A stretch of 64,000 nt of DNA from Xenorhabdus bovienii SS-2004 (lineage in GTDB: Bacteria; Pseudomonadota; Gammaproteobacteria; Enterobacterales; Enterobacteriaceae), in NCBI RefSeq assembly GCF_000027225.1, contig NC_013892.1, forward strand, positions 1,240,001 through 1,304,000, given 5' to 3'. The translations under genes and the position numbers were made by a program. Shown here one piece after another: positions 27,875-34,827 of the stretch. Positions within the stretch are counted from its first letter, which is position 1; each line of letters opens with the position of its first letter. Under the pieces are notes generated by a model. The model saw only the letters and a list, made by a program, of their open reading frames with translations, searched no databases and was not told where the DNA came from.

Positions 27875-28228
27875 TTGGTATTAGCCAGTTGAACTCACAG
27901 CCAGGAGCAGACGTTGCTAACTTCAGTCTATGTTTATCAATGGGGGGCAGACCTGTCAGCTAATTGGCTGTAAAAGGACAAGTCCTTCGGTAGCGTAAGT
28001 TTACTTACTGTGTTTCATAAGGCATATTCTTGACTTTAATCTTATGAAATTGTCATACTTTAAAAGGATGGGGCAGGTTCTTCCTCTTGCTTTTGTAAGG
28101 GCGGCTCTGATAATGAATAGCGATTTTTTGCTGTTGGGCTTAGGCTCACTGATCCTGCTTAGCAGGGTGTTCAACGGTTCCAATCTTTCCTGCCCCTTCC
28201 ATATCCCAAAAAATAAAAGGGAGTTTTC
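27875..28228 (+). ncRNA. Structured non-coding region ahead of the SLATT-RT operon (candidate template/guide RNA)
   Basis: No credible gene lies in these 354 bases. A long-range stem GGATGGGGCAGG (28066-28077) pairs with CCTGCCCCTTCC (28189-28200) in 11 of 12 positions and encloses ~110 bases. Inside is a 7-bp hairpin built on CCTGC-TTA-GCAGG (28152-28168). Further small hairpins lie at 27974-27987 (AAGGAC/GTCCTT) and 27995-28008 (GTAAG/CTTAC). Defence reverse transcriptases commonly use an RNA encoded next to them as template or cofactor, so this is the natural candidate. The structure is seen; transcription and function are inferred. Confidence 0.5.
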
Positions 28229-28774
28229 ATGCGGGACAATATCTGGTTTACATATAAAGCACGTATTAATGCACATCATCGCCTGGAGTGGCTTGAAAAA
28301 CACTCTCAGTTCATCCTCGTTTGGTATGCTATATTAAGTGCAGTGCTTTCAATCGTGACATTACGCTTTCCAAAAGTCCTAGGGAATAACACCGATATTC
28401 TTGCGACAATACTTTCGGTGGCTTTACTAGGTATTTCACTTGTAGTTTCAAACTTGGATTTCCGCGGCAGAGCAATATCCATGAGGAGGAATTATCTTGC
28501 ACTACAGCGGCTCTATTCTGATACTACAATTGGGCAACCATTAACGCTTGAACAAAGAAAAAAATATCATGAATTGCTCGATGAAGTTGAGAATCATCTT
28601 GATATAGATGATCAAATCGCACGTGTAGCCCAGGTAGGACTTACAACAAGGATCCCTACCAAGAAAGAAAAACGAACAGTTCTAGGCTGGAAAATAAAGC
28701 GATTCATATTTACTTATTCCTTTTACCTACTCCCGCTTGTTTGGATAGCCTATGACTGCTGGTCGAATCTTTAA
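28229..28774 (+). CDS. SLATT-type membrane effector
   Basis: 181 residues, start preceded by AAAAGGGAG. Two membrane segments (~27-50 and ~57-78) are followed by a helical stretch with LDFRGRAISMRRNYLALQRL and a C-terminal hydrophobic segment (~157-175). This is the SLATT pattern (SMODS- and SLOG-associating two-TM effector); one SLATT family is known to occur next to reverse transcriptases. SLATT proteins are predicted pore formers that kill or stall infected cells. It overlaps the RT gene by 23 bases, so the two form one operon. Base use is more AT-rich than the tail genes, in line with recent acquisition. Confidence 0.72.
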   Translation: MRDNIWFTYKARINAHHRLEWLEKHSQFILVWYAILSAVLSIVTLRFPKVLGNNTDILATILSVALLGISLVVSNLDFRGRAISMRRNYLALQRLYSDTTIGQPLTLEQRKKYHELLDEVENHLDIDDQIARVAQVGLTTRIPTKKEKRTVLGWKIKRFIFTYSFYLLPLVWIAYDCWSNL

Positions 28775-30122
28775 AAAATCCTTTTCGGAAAGAAACCTCC
28801 TCAAAGTATATAAGGAAAAAATAAAAGAATCCGGTGCTATTGGCATCGACCGAGTTCGCCCTTCTAAACTCGACTCAACGATAAAAAATGAAATTAAATT
28901 TATTTCTGAAAAAGTTAACTCTGGTAGTTACAAATTCACAGCCTATAAAGAAAAGCTAATATCTAAGGGAGCTAACTCTAACCCCAGACAGATCTCAATA
29001 CCCACAGCCAGAGATAGGATTACTCTCAGGGCTCTTTGCGAATGTCTTACAGAAATTTATCCTGACTCTAGGTTGAGACTGCCACATAAAGTAATTGATT
29101 CACTGAAGGTTGCATTGAATAGCGGCCTATATACAGAATATGCTAAGATAGATCTCAGAACCTTCTACCCTTCAATTAAACATACACTGATAGCTGATGC
29201 AATAAAAAATAAGGTTAGAAAGAGCGAGATTAGAAAATTAATAATGTCGTCATTGGTCGTTCCTACAGTAAGTGAATTTAAAGGTAGCAAAGGCGCCTCA
29301 GCGAACCCCAGAGGAGTACCTCAGGGGCTAGCAATTTCAAACATTTTGGCTGAGATTTCTTTATCCATTTTCGATAAGGAAATCAATGAAATTCCAGATA
29401 TCTGGTTCATGCGCTATGTTGATGACATTCTTATTCTGACCCCAAATAGCCAAGCCGAAACGATGGCATCTCATGTTATTAAGAAGCTCCAACTATTGAA
29501 TTTAAATCCTCATCCACTAAATGAGGAGAACTCAAAATCCAAAGTTGGTAATCTGGATGAATCCTTTGACTTTCTTGGTTATCACATAAGCCAAGGAGAA
29601 TTATTAATCAAGCATGAGAGTATTCTCAGATTCGAATCCTCACTAGCAAAAATTTTCACTGCATACAAGCATGCGGTACTGCAGGCTAAGAATAAGTGCG
29701 ATAAAGAGCGAGCCATAGCGTACTGTCAGTGGAAACTCAACCTTAGAATCACAGGGTGTGTATTTGAGGGGAAACGCCTGGGATGGGTATCATACTTCTC
29801 GCAAATATCCACAACGGCCCAACTTCGCTCCGTTAATCATACCGTAAGTCATCTTATCCGCCGATTCAGTCTTTCATCTGAAATAAAACAAAAATCTTTG
29901 ATAAAAACATTCTATGAACTTCGTCGTGGAACTGCGGACACATTTAAATACATACCTAACTTTGACAACCTAGATATATCTCAGAAGCGAGAACTTGTTT
30001 CAATGTGGATAGGTAAAGATAAGGCAAAAATGTTAAGCAATAGTGAAATAGAGCGAAAGTTTAAATTTAAAATAGCCAATTCCGCAAAAGAACTTGAAGA
30101 AGATATTTCAGGAATATCATAA
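28752..30122 (+). CDS. Reverse transcriptase of a predicted anti-phage system
   Basis: 456 residues with an intact RT core: RQISIPTARDRITLRAL (~79-95), KIDLRTFYPSIKH (motif A, ~132-144), NPRGVPQGLAISNILAE (~185-201), MRYVDDILIL (motif C, ~220-229) and FDFLGYH (motif E). A ~170-residue helical C-terminal extension follows. It lacks group II intron maturase/endonuclease domains, and there is no DGR variable-repeat gene nearby. Together with the SLATT partner it resembles the UG/DRT defence reverse transcriptases; I recall the RT-SLATT pairing being called DRT10 but cannot verify it here. The start lies within the SLATT 3' end, so translation is coupled. Confidence 0.83.
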   Translation: MTAGRIFKKSFSERNLLKVYKEKIKESGAIGIDRVRPSKLDSTIKNEIKFISEKVNSGSYKFTAYKEKLISKGANSNPRQISIPTARDRITLRALCECLTEIYPDSRLRLPHKVIDSLKVALNSGLYTEYAKIDLRTFYPSIKHTLIADAIKNKVRKSEIRKLIMSSLVVPTVSEFKGSKGASANPRGVPQGLAISNILAEISLSIFDKEINEIPDIWFMRYVDDILILTPNSQAETMASHVIKKLQLLNLNPHPLNEENSKSKVGNLDESFDFLGYHISQGELLIKHESILRFESSLAKIFTAYKHAVLQAKNKCDKERAIAYCQWKLNLRITGCVFEGKRLGWVSYFSQISTTAQLRSVNHTVSHLIRRFSLSSEIKQKSLIKTFYELRRGTADTFKYIPNFDNLDISQKRELVSMWIGKDKAKMLSNSEIERKFKFKIANSAKELEEDISGIS

Positions 30123-30339
30123 AAACAAGCAAACACCACAGGAAAATTGCGATATAGAAGAAACTAACCATCGTAATTCTGAATATCCACTGCTTTGTTA
30201 GTCATCCTTTTAGTTAGCTACTCTGCAACTTGGACATTGATGGCCACAGGGAACTTCCGCTCCTTACTCTTAACCGACAGTCAGATGTATCTGTGCTCTG
30301 CCATAGGACACCATCAGGTTAAGTCGCAGCTAATACACA
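30123..30339. other. Intergenic stretch after the RT gene
   Basis: No ORF, strong hairpin or promoter pair stands out in these 217 bases. The toxin of the next operon converges from the right. Confidence 0.4.
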
Positions 30340-30765
30340 TTAAGAGTTCGGCTCCCACGGATTGAGGATTGTAACACCTGTCGGCTGAAAATCGGCTACG
30401 TTACGCGTAACTACCGCCATTCCATGCACAAGCGCTGTCGCTGCAATCAGTGCATCACGCTCGCTGGCGCGGTCAGGAACATGCAACCGTGCGCAGCGTT
30501 GTGCCACGGCGGTATCAACAGGTAACGTGCGTTCAGTGAATTCCGGCAGGACATGTTGTTCCAGCCACGCCCGCAACAGGGTTCCTTGCGTAGCATCCTT
30601 ACGTTCAATCAACAGAATGCCAAGCTCTAATTCCATTATGGTAATGGCGGAAACAAAGAGATCGGCTGCATCGACACTTTCAGCCCATTTTGCCACGTTT
30701 GGATCGGCCTTCCCGGCCCGAATTTTTCGTAGCTCGGACACTACGTTGGTATCGAGTACATACAT
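30340..30765 (-). CDS. PIN-domain toxin (FitB/VapC type)
   Basis: 141 residues. MYVLDTNVVSELRK gives the first PIN aspartate; E in ITIMELELGI, D in ERDALIAATAL and the final MAVVTRNVADF complete the acidic site of this RNase fold. Such toxins cut tRNA or other RNA. It starts in an ATGA overlap with the upstream antitoxin gene, the usual type II arrangement. Confidence 0.9.
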   Translation of the reverse strand: MYVLDTNVVSELRKIRAGKADPNVAKWAESVDAADLFVSAITIMELELGILLIERKDATQGTLLRAWLEQHVLPEFTERTLPVDTAVAQRCARLHVPDRASERDALIAATALVHGMAVVTRNVADFQPTGVTILNPWEPNS

Positions 30766-31019
30766 TATGAGAAATCCGCAGGGCGGGTTTCGATAGTCAC
30801 GCGCTGTGGCTCAAACTCAATATCCGCAACTCCCGGCATTGCCAGTGAATCAGCGATGTTGCGATGCTGTTTGGTCAGCAGCCGGTATTCCTCGATGCTC
30901 AATAACACATAAGCAGGCTTGCCGCGATCGGTGATAAAGACGGGGCCGTTTTTGGTCGCTTTCTTCGCGCGGGTAACATCCTGGTTGAGCTCCCGACTGG
31001 ATAGGGTTGTGATGGTCAT
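30765..31019 (-). CDS. Phd/YefM-type antitoxin
   Basis: 84 residues. SSRELNQDVTRAKKA and GPVFITDRGKPAYVLLSIEEY are the Phd/YefM DNA-binding signature; the C-terminal tail (FEPQRVTIETRPADFS) should cover the PIN toxin. A strong GGAGGTGT site precedes it. Promoter-proximal gene of the pair and likely autorepressor. Confidence 0.9.
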   Translation of the reverse strand: MTITTLSSRELNQDVTRAKKATKNGPVFITDRGKPAYVLLSIEEYRLLTKQHRNIADSLAMPGVADIEFEPQRVTIETRPADFS

Positions 31020-31240
31020 GGCTACACCTCCTGTTTGAATTCACAATATAGGAACATTACTACAATACGAATAATAGTGCAAATTTTGCTCGACTTCTTG
31101 CGAGCCGCTTTGCAAAGGCAATTTTTGTCAGTGGTATGTTATTTGGACGGGAGATAGAGTGGCGGTGAAAATTCGACGCGGCTTTACCGTGCAGCAACAC
31201 GATAAAACCGCTAACCGCAACAACTATCGGAGTAGTTATT

Positions 31241-31570
31241 ATGGCTGACGCGCATTCTACTGCAGGCATCTGCATTTACAAAATTTCCCAACCCGAACGT
31301 TATCAGAAAGTGGTTTATCGTCCTAAGGGAGTTAACCGCACGATCCCTGCCATTAACTTAAGCGGAAAATGGCTGCTGGAAGCGGGATTTTCCATTAATG
31401 ATCCATTAAAAATCAGAGTGATGCCGGGCTGTCTGATCATCACCAGCCAAAATTTCTATGAACTGTGGCACTGTTTAAAAAGCCTGAATGAAGGTGAATG
31501 GGATGATATCGCTGTGGCACACTGGCTGCGGCAATTTCCCGGAAAATTAACTAAGAAGCTGCCGAAATAA
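31241..31570 (+). CDS. SymE-like toxin (AbrB-fold)
   Basis: 109 residues. QKVVYRPKGVNRTIPAINLSGKW, followed by EAGFSINDPLKIRVMPGCLIITS, is the SymE family core, related to AbrB but reported to act as an RNA-associated type I toxin. In E. coli symE is held down by an antisense RNA (SymR) from its 5' region; the long leader (31020-31240) could hold one, but no promoter was identified. It is a diverged paralogue of the copy at 44452. Confidence 0.75.
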   Translation: MADAHSTAGICIYKISQPERYQKVVYRPKGVNRTIPAINLSGKWLLEAGFSINDPLKIRVMPGCLIITSQNFYELWHCLKSLNEGEWDDIAVAHWLRQFPGKLTKKLPK

Positions 31571-31709
31571 ACGCATAATACCCTGTTCTATCAATGAAAA
31601 ATCATATTGAACACGCCTGTGTGAGCGGCGCTTTGCGCTTAAAGGGCAAAATTTTTCTTTTGCGAAGCCACTCGCATTTTATTTTACCGATTAAACAAGG
31701 AAGGAACCG

Positions 31710-32048
31710 ATGAAACTTCATTTTTCTACTGATAATGCTGAACTGCCGGAATGTGTCTTAAGCGGTGACGATATGCAACAGATGGGCTTTATGCCGAATA
31801 CTTTGTTTCATATCCAGCAATATAATAACGGGCTGATGTTGACGTTGGCAGAGCCTGATGTGATTCCCCTGTCTCACACGGCGGAAAATGATCCGTATCA
31901 AGGCATCGATTGGGTGCGTGATAATGGCGAGCTGTATCTGGCTGGCGACTGGTTAACGGAAACCGGTTTGTTGGATAATCCCGTTCAAGTTGCTTTTGGC
32001 TACGGCAAAATTATGTTGATGACAGAATCTGATCTGATACCCGTCTGA
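31710..32048 (+). CDS. Two-lobed AbrB/SymE-related protein
   Basis: 112 residues, AAGGAAGG ribosome site. The two halves each resemble the SymE strand pattern: CVLSGDDMQQMGFMPNTLFH near the start and LYLAGDWLTETGLLDNPVQV near the end. It follows a SymE gene by 140 bases. It may be a partner or antitoxin of the toxin, or simply a second SymE-like protein; the relationship is by eye only. Confidence 0.5.
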   Translation: MKLHFSTDNAELPECVLSGDDMQQMGFMPNTLFHIQQYNNGLMLTLAEPDVIPLSHTAENDPYQGIDWVRDNGELYLAGDWLTETGLLDNPVQVAFGYGKIMLMTESDLIPV

Positions 32049-32149
32049 GCGGTGTAATACTGTTTATTGCGGATGGCGTTGGTGTGTTAACCATGGTTGA
32101 CACACCGTGTTATTGACATACAATAATGATCTTAGCTTTAGAGGTGAGC

Positions 32150-32446
32150 ATGATAACCATTGAAAGGACGCAAGATTTTGAAAAATGGTTAAAATCCTTA
32201 AAAGACAGGATAGCAAAAGCCAAAATCTTAATCAGAATTGAAAGAATGGAAGAGGGGAATTTTGGCGATGTTGAACCTGTGGGAGCCGGGGTTTTGGAAC
32301 TTAGAATACATTACGGGCAAGGCTATCGTGTCTACTTTGCTAACAAAAATAATGAAATCATATTATTACTCTGTGGTGGAGATAAAAGCAGCCAGCAGGC
32401 AGATATAAAGAAAGCAAAGCAACTTGCGAAAGAATGGGGATTTTAA
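32150..32446 (+). CDS. RelE/ParE-family toxin (HigB-like addiction killer)
   Basis: 98 residues from MITIERTQDFEKWLKSLKD (ATG at 32150; an in-frame ATG at 32126 lies in the leader). LELRIHYGQGYRVYFA and the LLCGGDKSSQQADIKKAKQL end are the signature of the phage-derived RelE killers. It inhibits translation by mRNA cleavage. The antitoxin gene starts one base after its stop. Confidence 0.9.
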   Translation: MITIERTQDFEKWLKSLKDRIAKAKILIRIERMEEGNFGDVEPVGAGVLELRIHYGQGYRVYFANKNNEIILLLCGGDKSSQQADIKKAKQLAKEWGF

Positions 32447-32447
32447 A

Positions 32448-32732
32448 ATGAAAACAGAACCAAAAAAATTTGATGTTGTGGAGTTTTTAGAAACGGAAGA
32501 AGATATTCAGGCCTACTTAAATGCGGCTATCGAAGAGAATGATACAAAATATTTATTTAAAGCATTAGGCAACATAGCCAGAAGAAAAAATATCAGTCAA
32601 CTCTCGAAAGAATCAGGAATAAGCCGTGAAGGGATATACAAGGCGTTATCCGGTGAAGGCAACCCCTCGTTTAATACGGTATACAAAATATCAAAAGTAC
32701 TGGGTTTGAAACTGCATTTCACAGGAGCTTAA
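32448..32732 (+). CDS. HigA-like antitoxin of the RelE pair
   Basis: 94 residues with a C-terminal helix-turn-helix (ISQLSKESGISREGIYKALS, then GNPSFNTVYKISKVLGLKL), characteristic of the addiction-module antidote family. It binds the toxin at 32150-32446 and its promoter. A strong terminator follows. Confidence 0.9.
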   Translation: MKTEPKKFDVVEFLETEEDIQAYLNAAIEENDTKYLFKALGNIARRKNISQLSKESGISREGIYKALSGEGNPSFNTVYKISKVLGLKLHFTGA

Positions 32733-32768
32733 CCCAATCCTATTTTCAACATAAATAAGTGCTTTATT

Positions 32769-32806
32769 GATAAATTACATCATTGAGATGTAATTTATCT
32801 TTTTTT
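32769..32806 (+). terminator. Strong rho-independent terminator
   Basis: A 13-bp perfect stem (GATAAATTACATC / GATGTAATTTATC) with a 5-base loop and seven T's, just after the antitoxin and before a converging gene. Confidence 0.85.
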
Positions 32807-32817
32807 AACAAGGTCAT

Positions 32818-33201
32818 TCAATAAACAAATCGCGAAATATGGTTATTGTTTTCTTCCTCAATCAACTCTTTCATTATTGAGCAGAAACTGAGGTTTTGGG
32901 GTACATGAACAATGCTATTGTATTCATTGAGTTTTAACTCCATTGAAAACATGTCCTGACCATTTTCCAAAAACCGTAGTTTATCCATCTTTTCAAGTTG
33001 TAAAAGAAGGAGATCATCGGCTGTTTTGATGATCATTTTCTCCACATAGGATTTTCCTTTGGCTGAACCCGTATAATAAAGTTCACGTATCGGTTTATAT
33101 TCTTCGGGTAAATCATCACTCAACGGACCCAGTAAATAGCTGCGCATCTCTTCTCTTTTTTTGATCATCTTGTCATAAATATATTGATATACCGTTATCA
33201 T
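32818..33201 (-). CDS. Unknown small acidic/basic protein, possible orphan immunity gene
   Basis: 127 residues, AT-rich, no recognised domain; largely helical with MITVYQYIYDKMIKKREEMR at the start and many Lys/Glu. It is the last gene of the minus-strand Rhs toxin/immunity array, and its composition is like the other immunity genes there. A role as immunity protein for a lost toxin tip is inferred from position only. Confidence 0.5.
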   Translation of the reverse strand: MITVYQYIYDKMIKKREEMRSYLLGPLSDDLPEEYKPIRELYYTGSAKGKSYVEKMIIKTADDLLLLQLEKMDKLRFLENGQDMFSMELKLNEYNSIVHVPQNLSFCSIMKELIEEENNNHISRFVY

Positions 33202-33284
33202 GTTATTCCTATTTTGATTGTTGAGGTGAGGATGTTTTCTTTATGGCTATAACATTAAGCGCTGTGCCGGGTACATAACAATAA

Positions 33285-33312
33285 GCCGGAAGATCACGGG
33301 GATCTTTCCGGC
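33285..33312 (-). terminator. Cassette hairpin terminator, copy 1
   Basis: GCCGGAAGATC and GATCTTTCCGGC pair around ACGG(G). It lies 6 bases beyond the stop of the frameshifted immunity gene. Four more copies close the other immunity genes of the region. Confidence 0.65.
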
Positions 33313-33317
33313 CAAAA

Positions 33318-33580
33318 TTATTTTCTTAAATAATCATCAACGTCTTTTCCAACTTCATCAAGATAATTGAGCATTGGATTCATATAATCATTATACATTT
33401 CGACATACATTCTTGCGTAACTTCGTATGTCATTGTACTTTAAGCTATTATTGATTATTTTTCTTTTGTTTTTATGAACAAATTTATTATTGATTGCAAC
33501 TGATTTTTATTATTTCTTTTTTCTTCCTCCAATAAATCTATTGCTTTCACTATCTTTATAAGTAACTGTTCTTTATTCAT
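33318..33580 (-). pseudogene. Frameshifted small immunity-like gene
   Basis: From an ATG at 33580 with AAGGGG upstream, the frame reads MNKEQLLIKIVKAIDLLEEE and stops after ~41 residues. Another frame then continues as SLKYNDIRSYARMYVEMYND and ends DVDDYLRK at 33318. A one-base slip in the A/T-rich middle (around 33460-33500) would join them into one ~85-residue protein. It follows a toxin-tip remnant by 14 bases and is closed by the cassette terminator, like the intact immunity genes. Alternatively the short first ORF is expressed alone. Confidence 0.55.
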
Positions 33581-33594
33581 ATATCAAATTCCCC

Positions 33595-33709
33595 TTACTT
33601 CAAAAACCTTACATCTTTTACCCAACTTATTGGATAACCTAATGGTAAGACTATCTGATCGGCCCTACCGTCTAATCTGGTTCCTGACTTGGTAAACTGT
33701 TCTTTAACC
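33595..33709 (-). pseudogene. Rhs toxin tip remnant (C-terminal ~37 residues)
   Basis: The frame ends GTRLDGRADQIVLPLGYPIS and WVKDVRFLK before a stop at 33595, the look of the last strand of a toxin domain. To the right of 33709 the DNA is SymE sequence of the opposite strand, so the rest of the toxin has been lost by recombination. The following immunity gene is also broken. Confidence 0.6.
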
Positions 33710-33874
33710 ATTGGCGACTCGGTCACAGTCAAAATCATGGAGGGCTGTTTAGTACTCATCCCCGGCAGCGACGAGACGAACAGCCTCAAACAACAATACC
33801 AGCGCTAGCGCGAGCAAATTAGTGAAATTAAGCTGCGGATGCGAGAGCTGATTGGTGACTATAAAAGCAACTAA
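33710..33874 (+). pseudogene. Truncated symE remnant
   Basis: Homologous to 44612-44775: VTVKIMEGCLVLIPGSDET is nearly the same as in the intact gene, but an in-frame TAG lies after QQYQR and the first ~55 codons are missing. It is joined at ATTGGCG to the toxin-tip remnant on the other strand. Confidence 0.75.
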
Positions 33875-33908
33875 GAGCAAGGGAGTGAGCAGCTCCTAAC
33901 AGAACAAA

Positions 33909-33934
33909 GCCGGAAGATCACTGAGATCTTTCCG
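33909..33934 (-). terminator. Cassette hairpin terminator, copy 2
   Basis: GCCGGAAGATC/GATCTTTCCG around ACTGA; the outermost pairs have decayed. Located 9 bases after the immunity stop at 33943. Confidence 0.6.
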
Positions 33935-33942
33935 ATTCTGTA

Positions 33943-34257
33943 TTAATTAAACGTATCATTGATATCGTTTTTTATTTTATCTAATGCTTTATTGGCTTTA
34001 AGTCGTTCATTAAAATCATCCCGCCAAATAAAGTATTCAGAAAAACCACCATAACCTCCGAACATAGATCCATATGCACGGCGAGCATCTTCAATAGCAG
34101 ATTGTGCATCGTTTGTACCCCCATATGTTGGGGGCGTCAGCAGTGTAATAACGTTCTCAATGCCCTTTATCCAATTTCCTCCACCATTAACACGCATAAT
34201 TTCCCATAGTGAAAGGAAAAGGACTCTTAACTTTTTTGATTGTTCAATAGAGTCCAT
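33943..34257 (-). CDS. Orphan immunity-like protein
   Basis: 104 residues: a helical start (SIEQSKKLRVLFLSLWEIMR), then GGGNWIKGIENVITLL and a Gly/Tyr-rich middle (RAYGSMFGGYGGFSEYF). No known function; the pattern of small, helical, AT-rich gene directly after a toxin-tip stop is that of immunity proteins. The stop of the tip remnant is 3 bases before its start. The matching toxin is lost except for the last residues, so this would protect only against foreign attack. Family name not recalled with certainty. Confidence 0.6.
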   Translation of the reverse strand: MDSIEQSKKLRVLFLSLWEIMRVNGGGNWIKGIENVITLLTPPTYGGTNDAQSAIEDARRAYGSMFGGYGGFSEYFIWRDDFNERLKANKALDKIKNDINDTFN

Positions 34258-34260
34258 ACA

Positions 34261-34327
34261 TTACCTCAAAGGCCAATCTTCTAATACTTTGACACCATCT
34301 ATTTTCCAAGGTTTAAACTCAGTATAT
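34261..34327 (-). pseudogene. Second Rhs toxin tip remnant (last ~20 residues)
   Basis: Reads TEFKPWKIDGVKVLEDWPLR then stop. To the right it joins SymE sequence. Its immunity gene follows intact. Confidence 0.55.
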
Positions 34328-34354
34328 GGGAACTGATTGGGGCTATTATAAAAA
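34327..34354 (+). pseudogene. Last ~25 bases of a symE copy
   Basis: GGGAACTGATTGGGGCTATT and the A-rich continuation match the end of the intact symE at 44740-44770. It sits between a toxin tip remnant and cassette terminator 3, repeating the junction type seen at 33710. Confidence 0.6.
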
Positions 34355-34382
34355 GCCGGAAGATCATGTGGATTTTTCCGGC
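34355..34382 (-). terminator. Cassette hairpin terminator, copy 3
   Basis: GCCGGAAGATC and GATTTTTCCGGC around ATGTG, 22 bases beyond the immunity stop at 34405. Confidence 0.65.
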
Positions 34383-34404
34383 TTTTCGTGTTTAATTTAA
34401 CCAA

Positions 34405-34827
34405 TTATTGTTGTTTATATGAAATGATGATGTATGACATACCCGATTTATTATCATCCACAGACTCAATATTTCCCCATAGGAAAAATAGTTTCTCTGA
34501 TGAACCAAATAATGATTTTAATAAATCATCATTAATCAATTTGTTCCTCATCTGGTTTTCGTTGGTAAATACATTGATTTTATTCTCTTTTTCCTTATTA
34601 AATGGAAGTAATTTAATAAAATCAATAATCCCATCTTGGAAAACAACGTTGATAATATAATTTTTATCTAAAAAGAGAATGTCATCTATTGAGTAGCTGA
34701 CTCTACCTTCAAAGTCATACATTTTTTTAGGATTAAGATCTAATGTTAGGGTTAGAAAGTCATCCAATGTAATTAATGGATTTATTATTATTCCATTTAG
34801 ACTTATATCACCATTAAAATATATCAT
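34405..34827 (-). CDS. Immunity protein for the orphan Rhs toxin
   Basis: 140 residues, beta-rich and acidic, no known family. It begins MIYFNGDISLNGIIINPLIT and its start overlaps the toxin stop in ATGA, the strict coupling expected of a cognate immunity gene. AT-rich compared with the Rhs core. It should bind and block the toxin domain encoded at 34824-35220. Confidence 0.75.
   Translation of the reverse strand: MIYFNGDISLNGIIINPLITLDDFLTLTLDLNPKKMYDFEGRVSYSIDDILFLDKNYIINVVFQDGIIDFIKLLPFNKEKENKINVFTNENQMRNKLINDDLLKSLFGSSEKLFFLWGNIESVDDNKSGMSYIIISYKQQ

Noticed and set aside
27875..30122. Retron
   Set aside because: No typical msr/msd fold with the branching guanosine and paired ends was found, and the partner is SLATT-like, not a usual retron effector; it cannot be fully excluded without structure search.
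28752..30122. Diversity-generating retroelement or group II intron RT
   Set aside because: No template/variable repeat pair, no Avd-type gene and no C-type lectin target; no maturase X or HNH endonuclease domain in the protein.
33595..33789. 64-codon ORF as one intact protein
   Set aside because: Its first third is antisense of a symE remnant; only the last ~37 codons look like a toxin tip.
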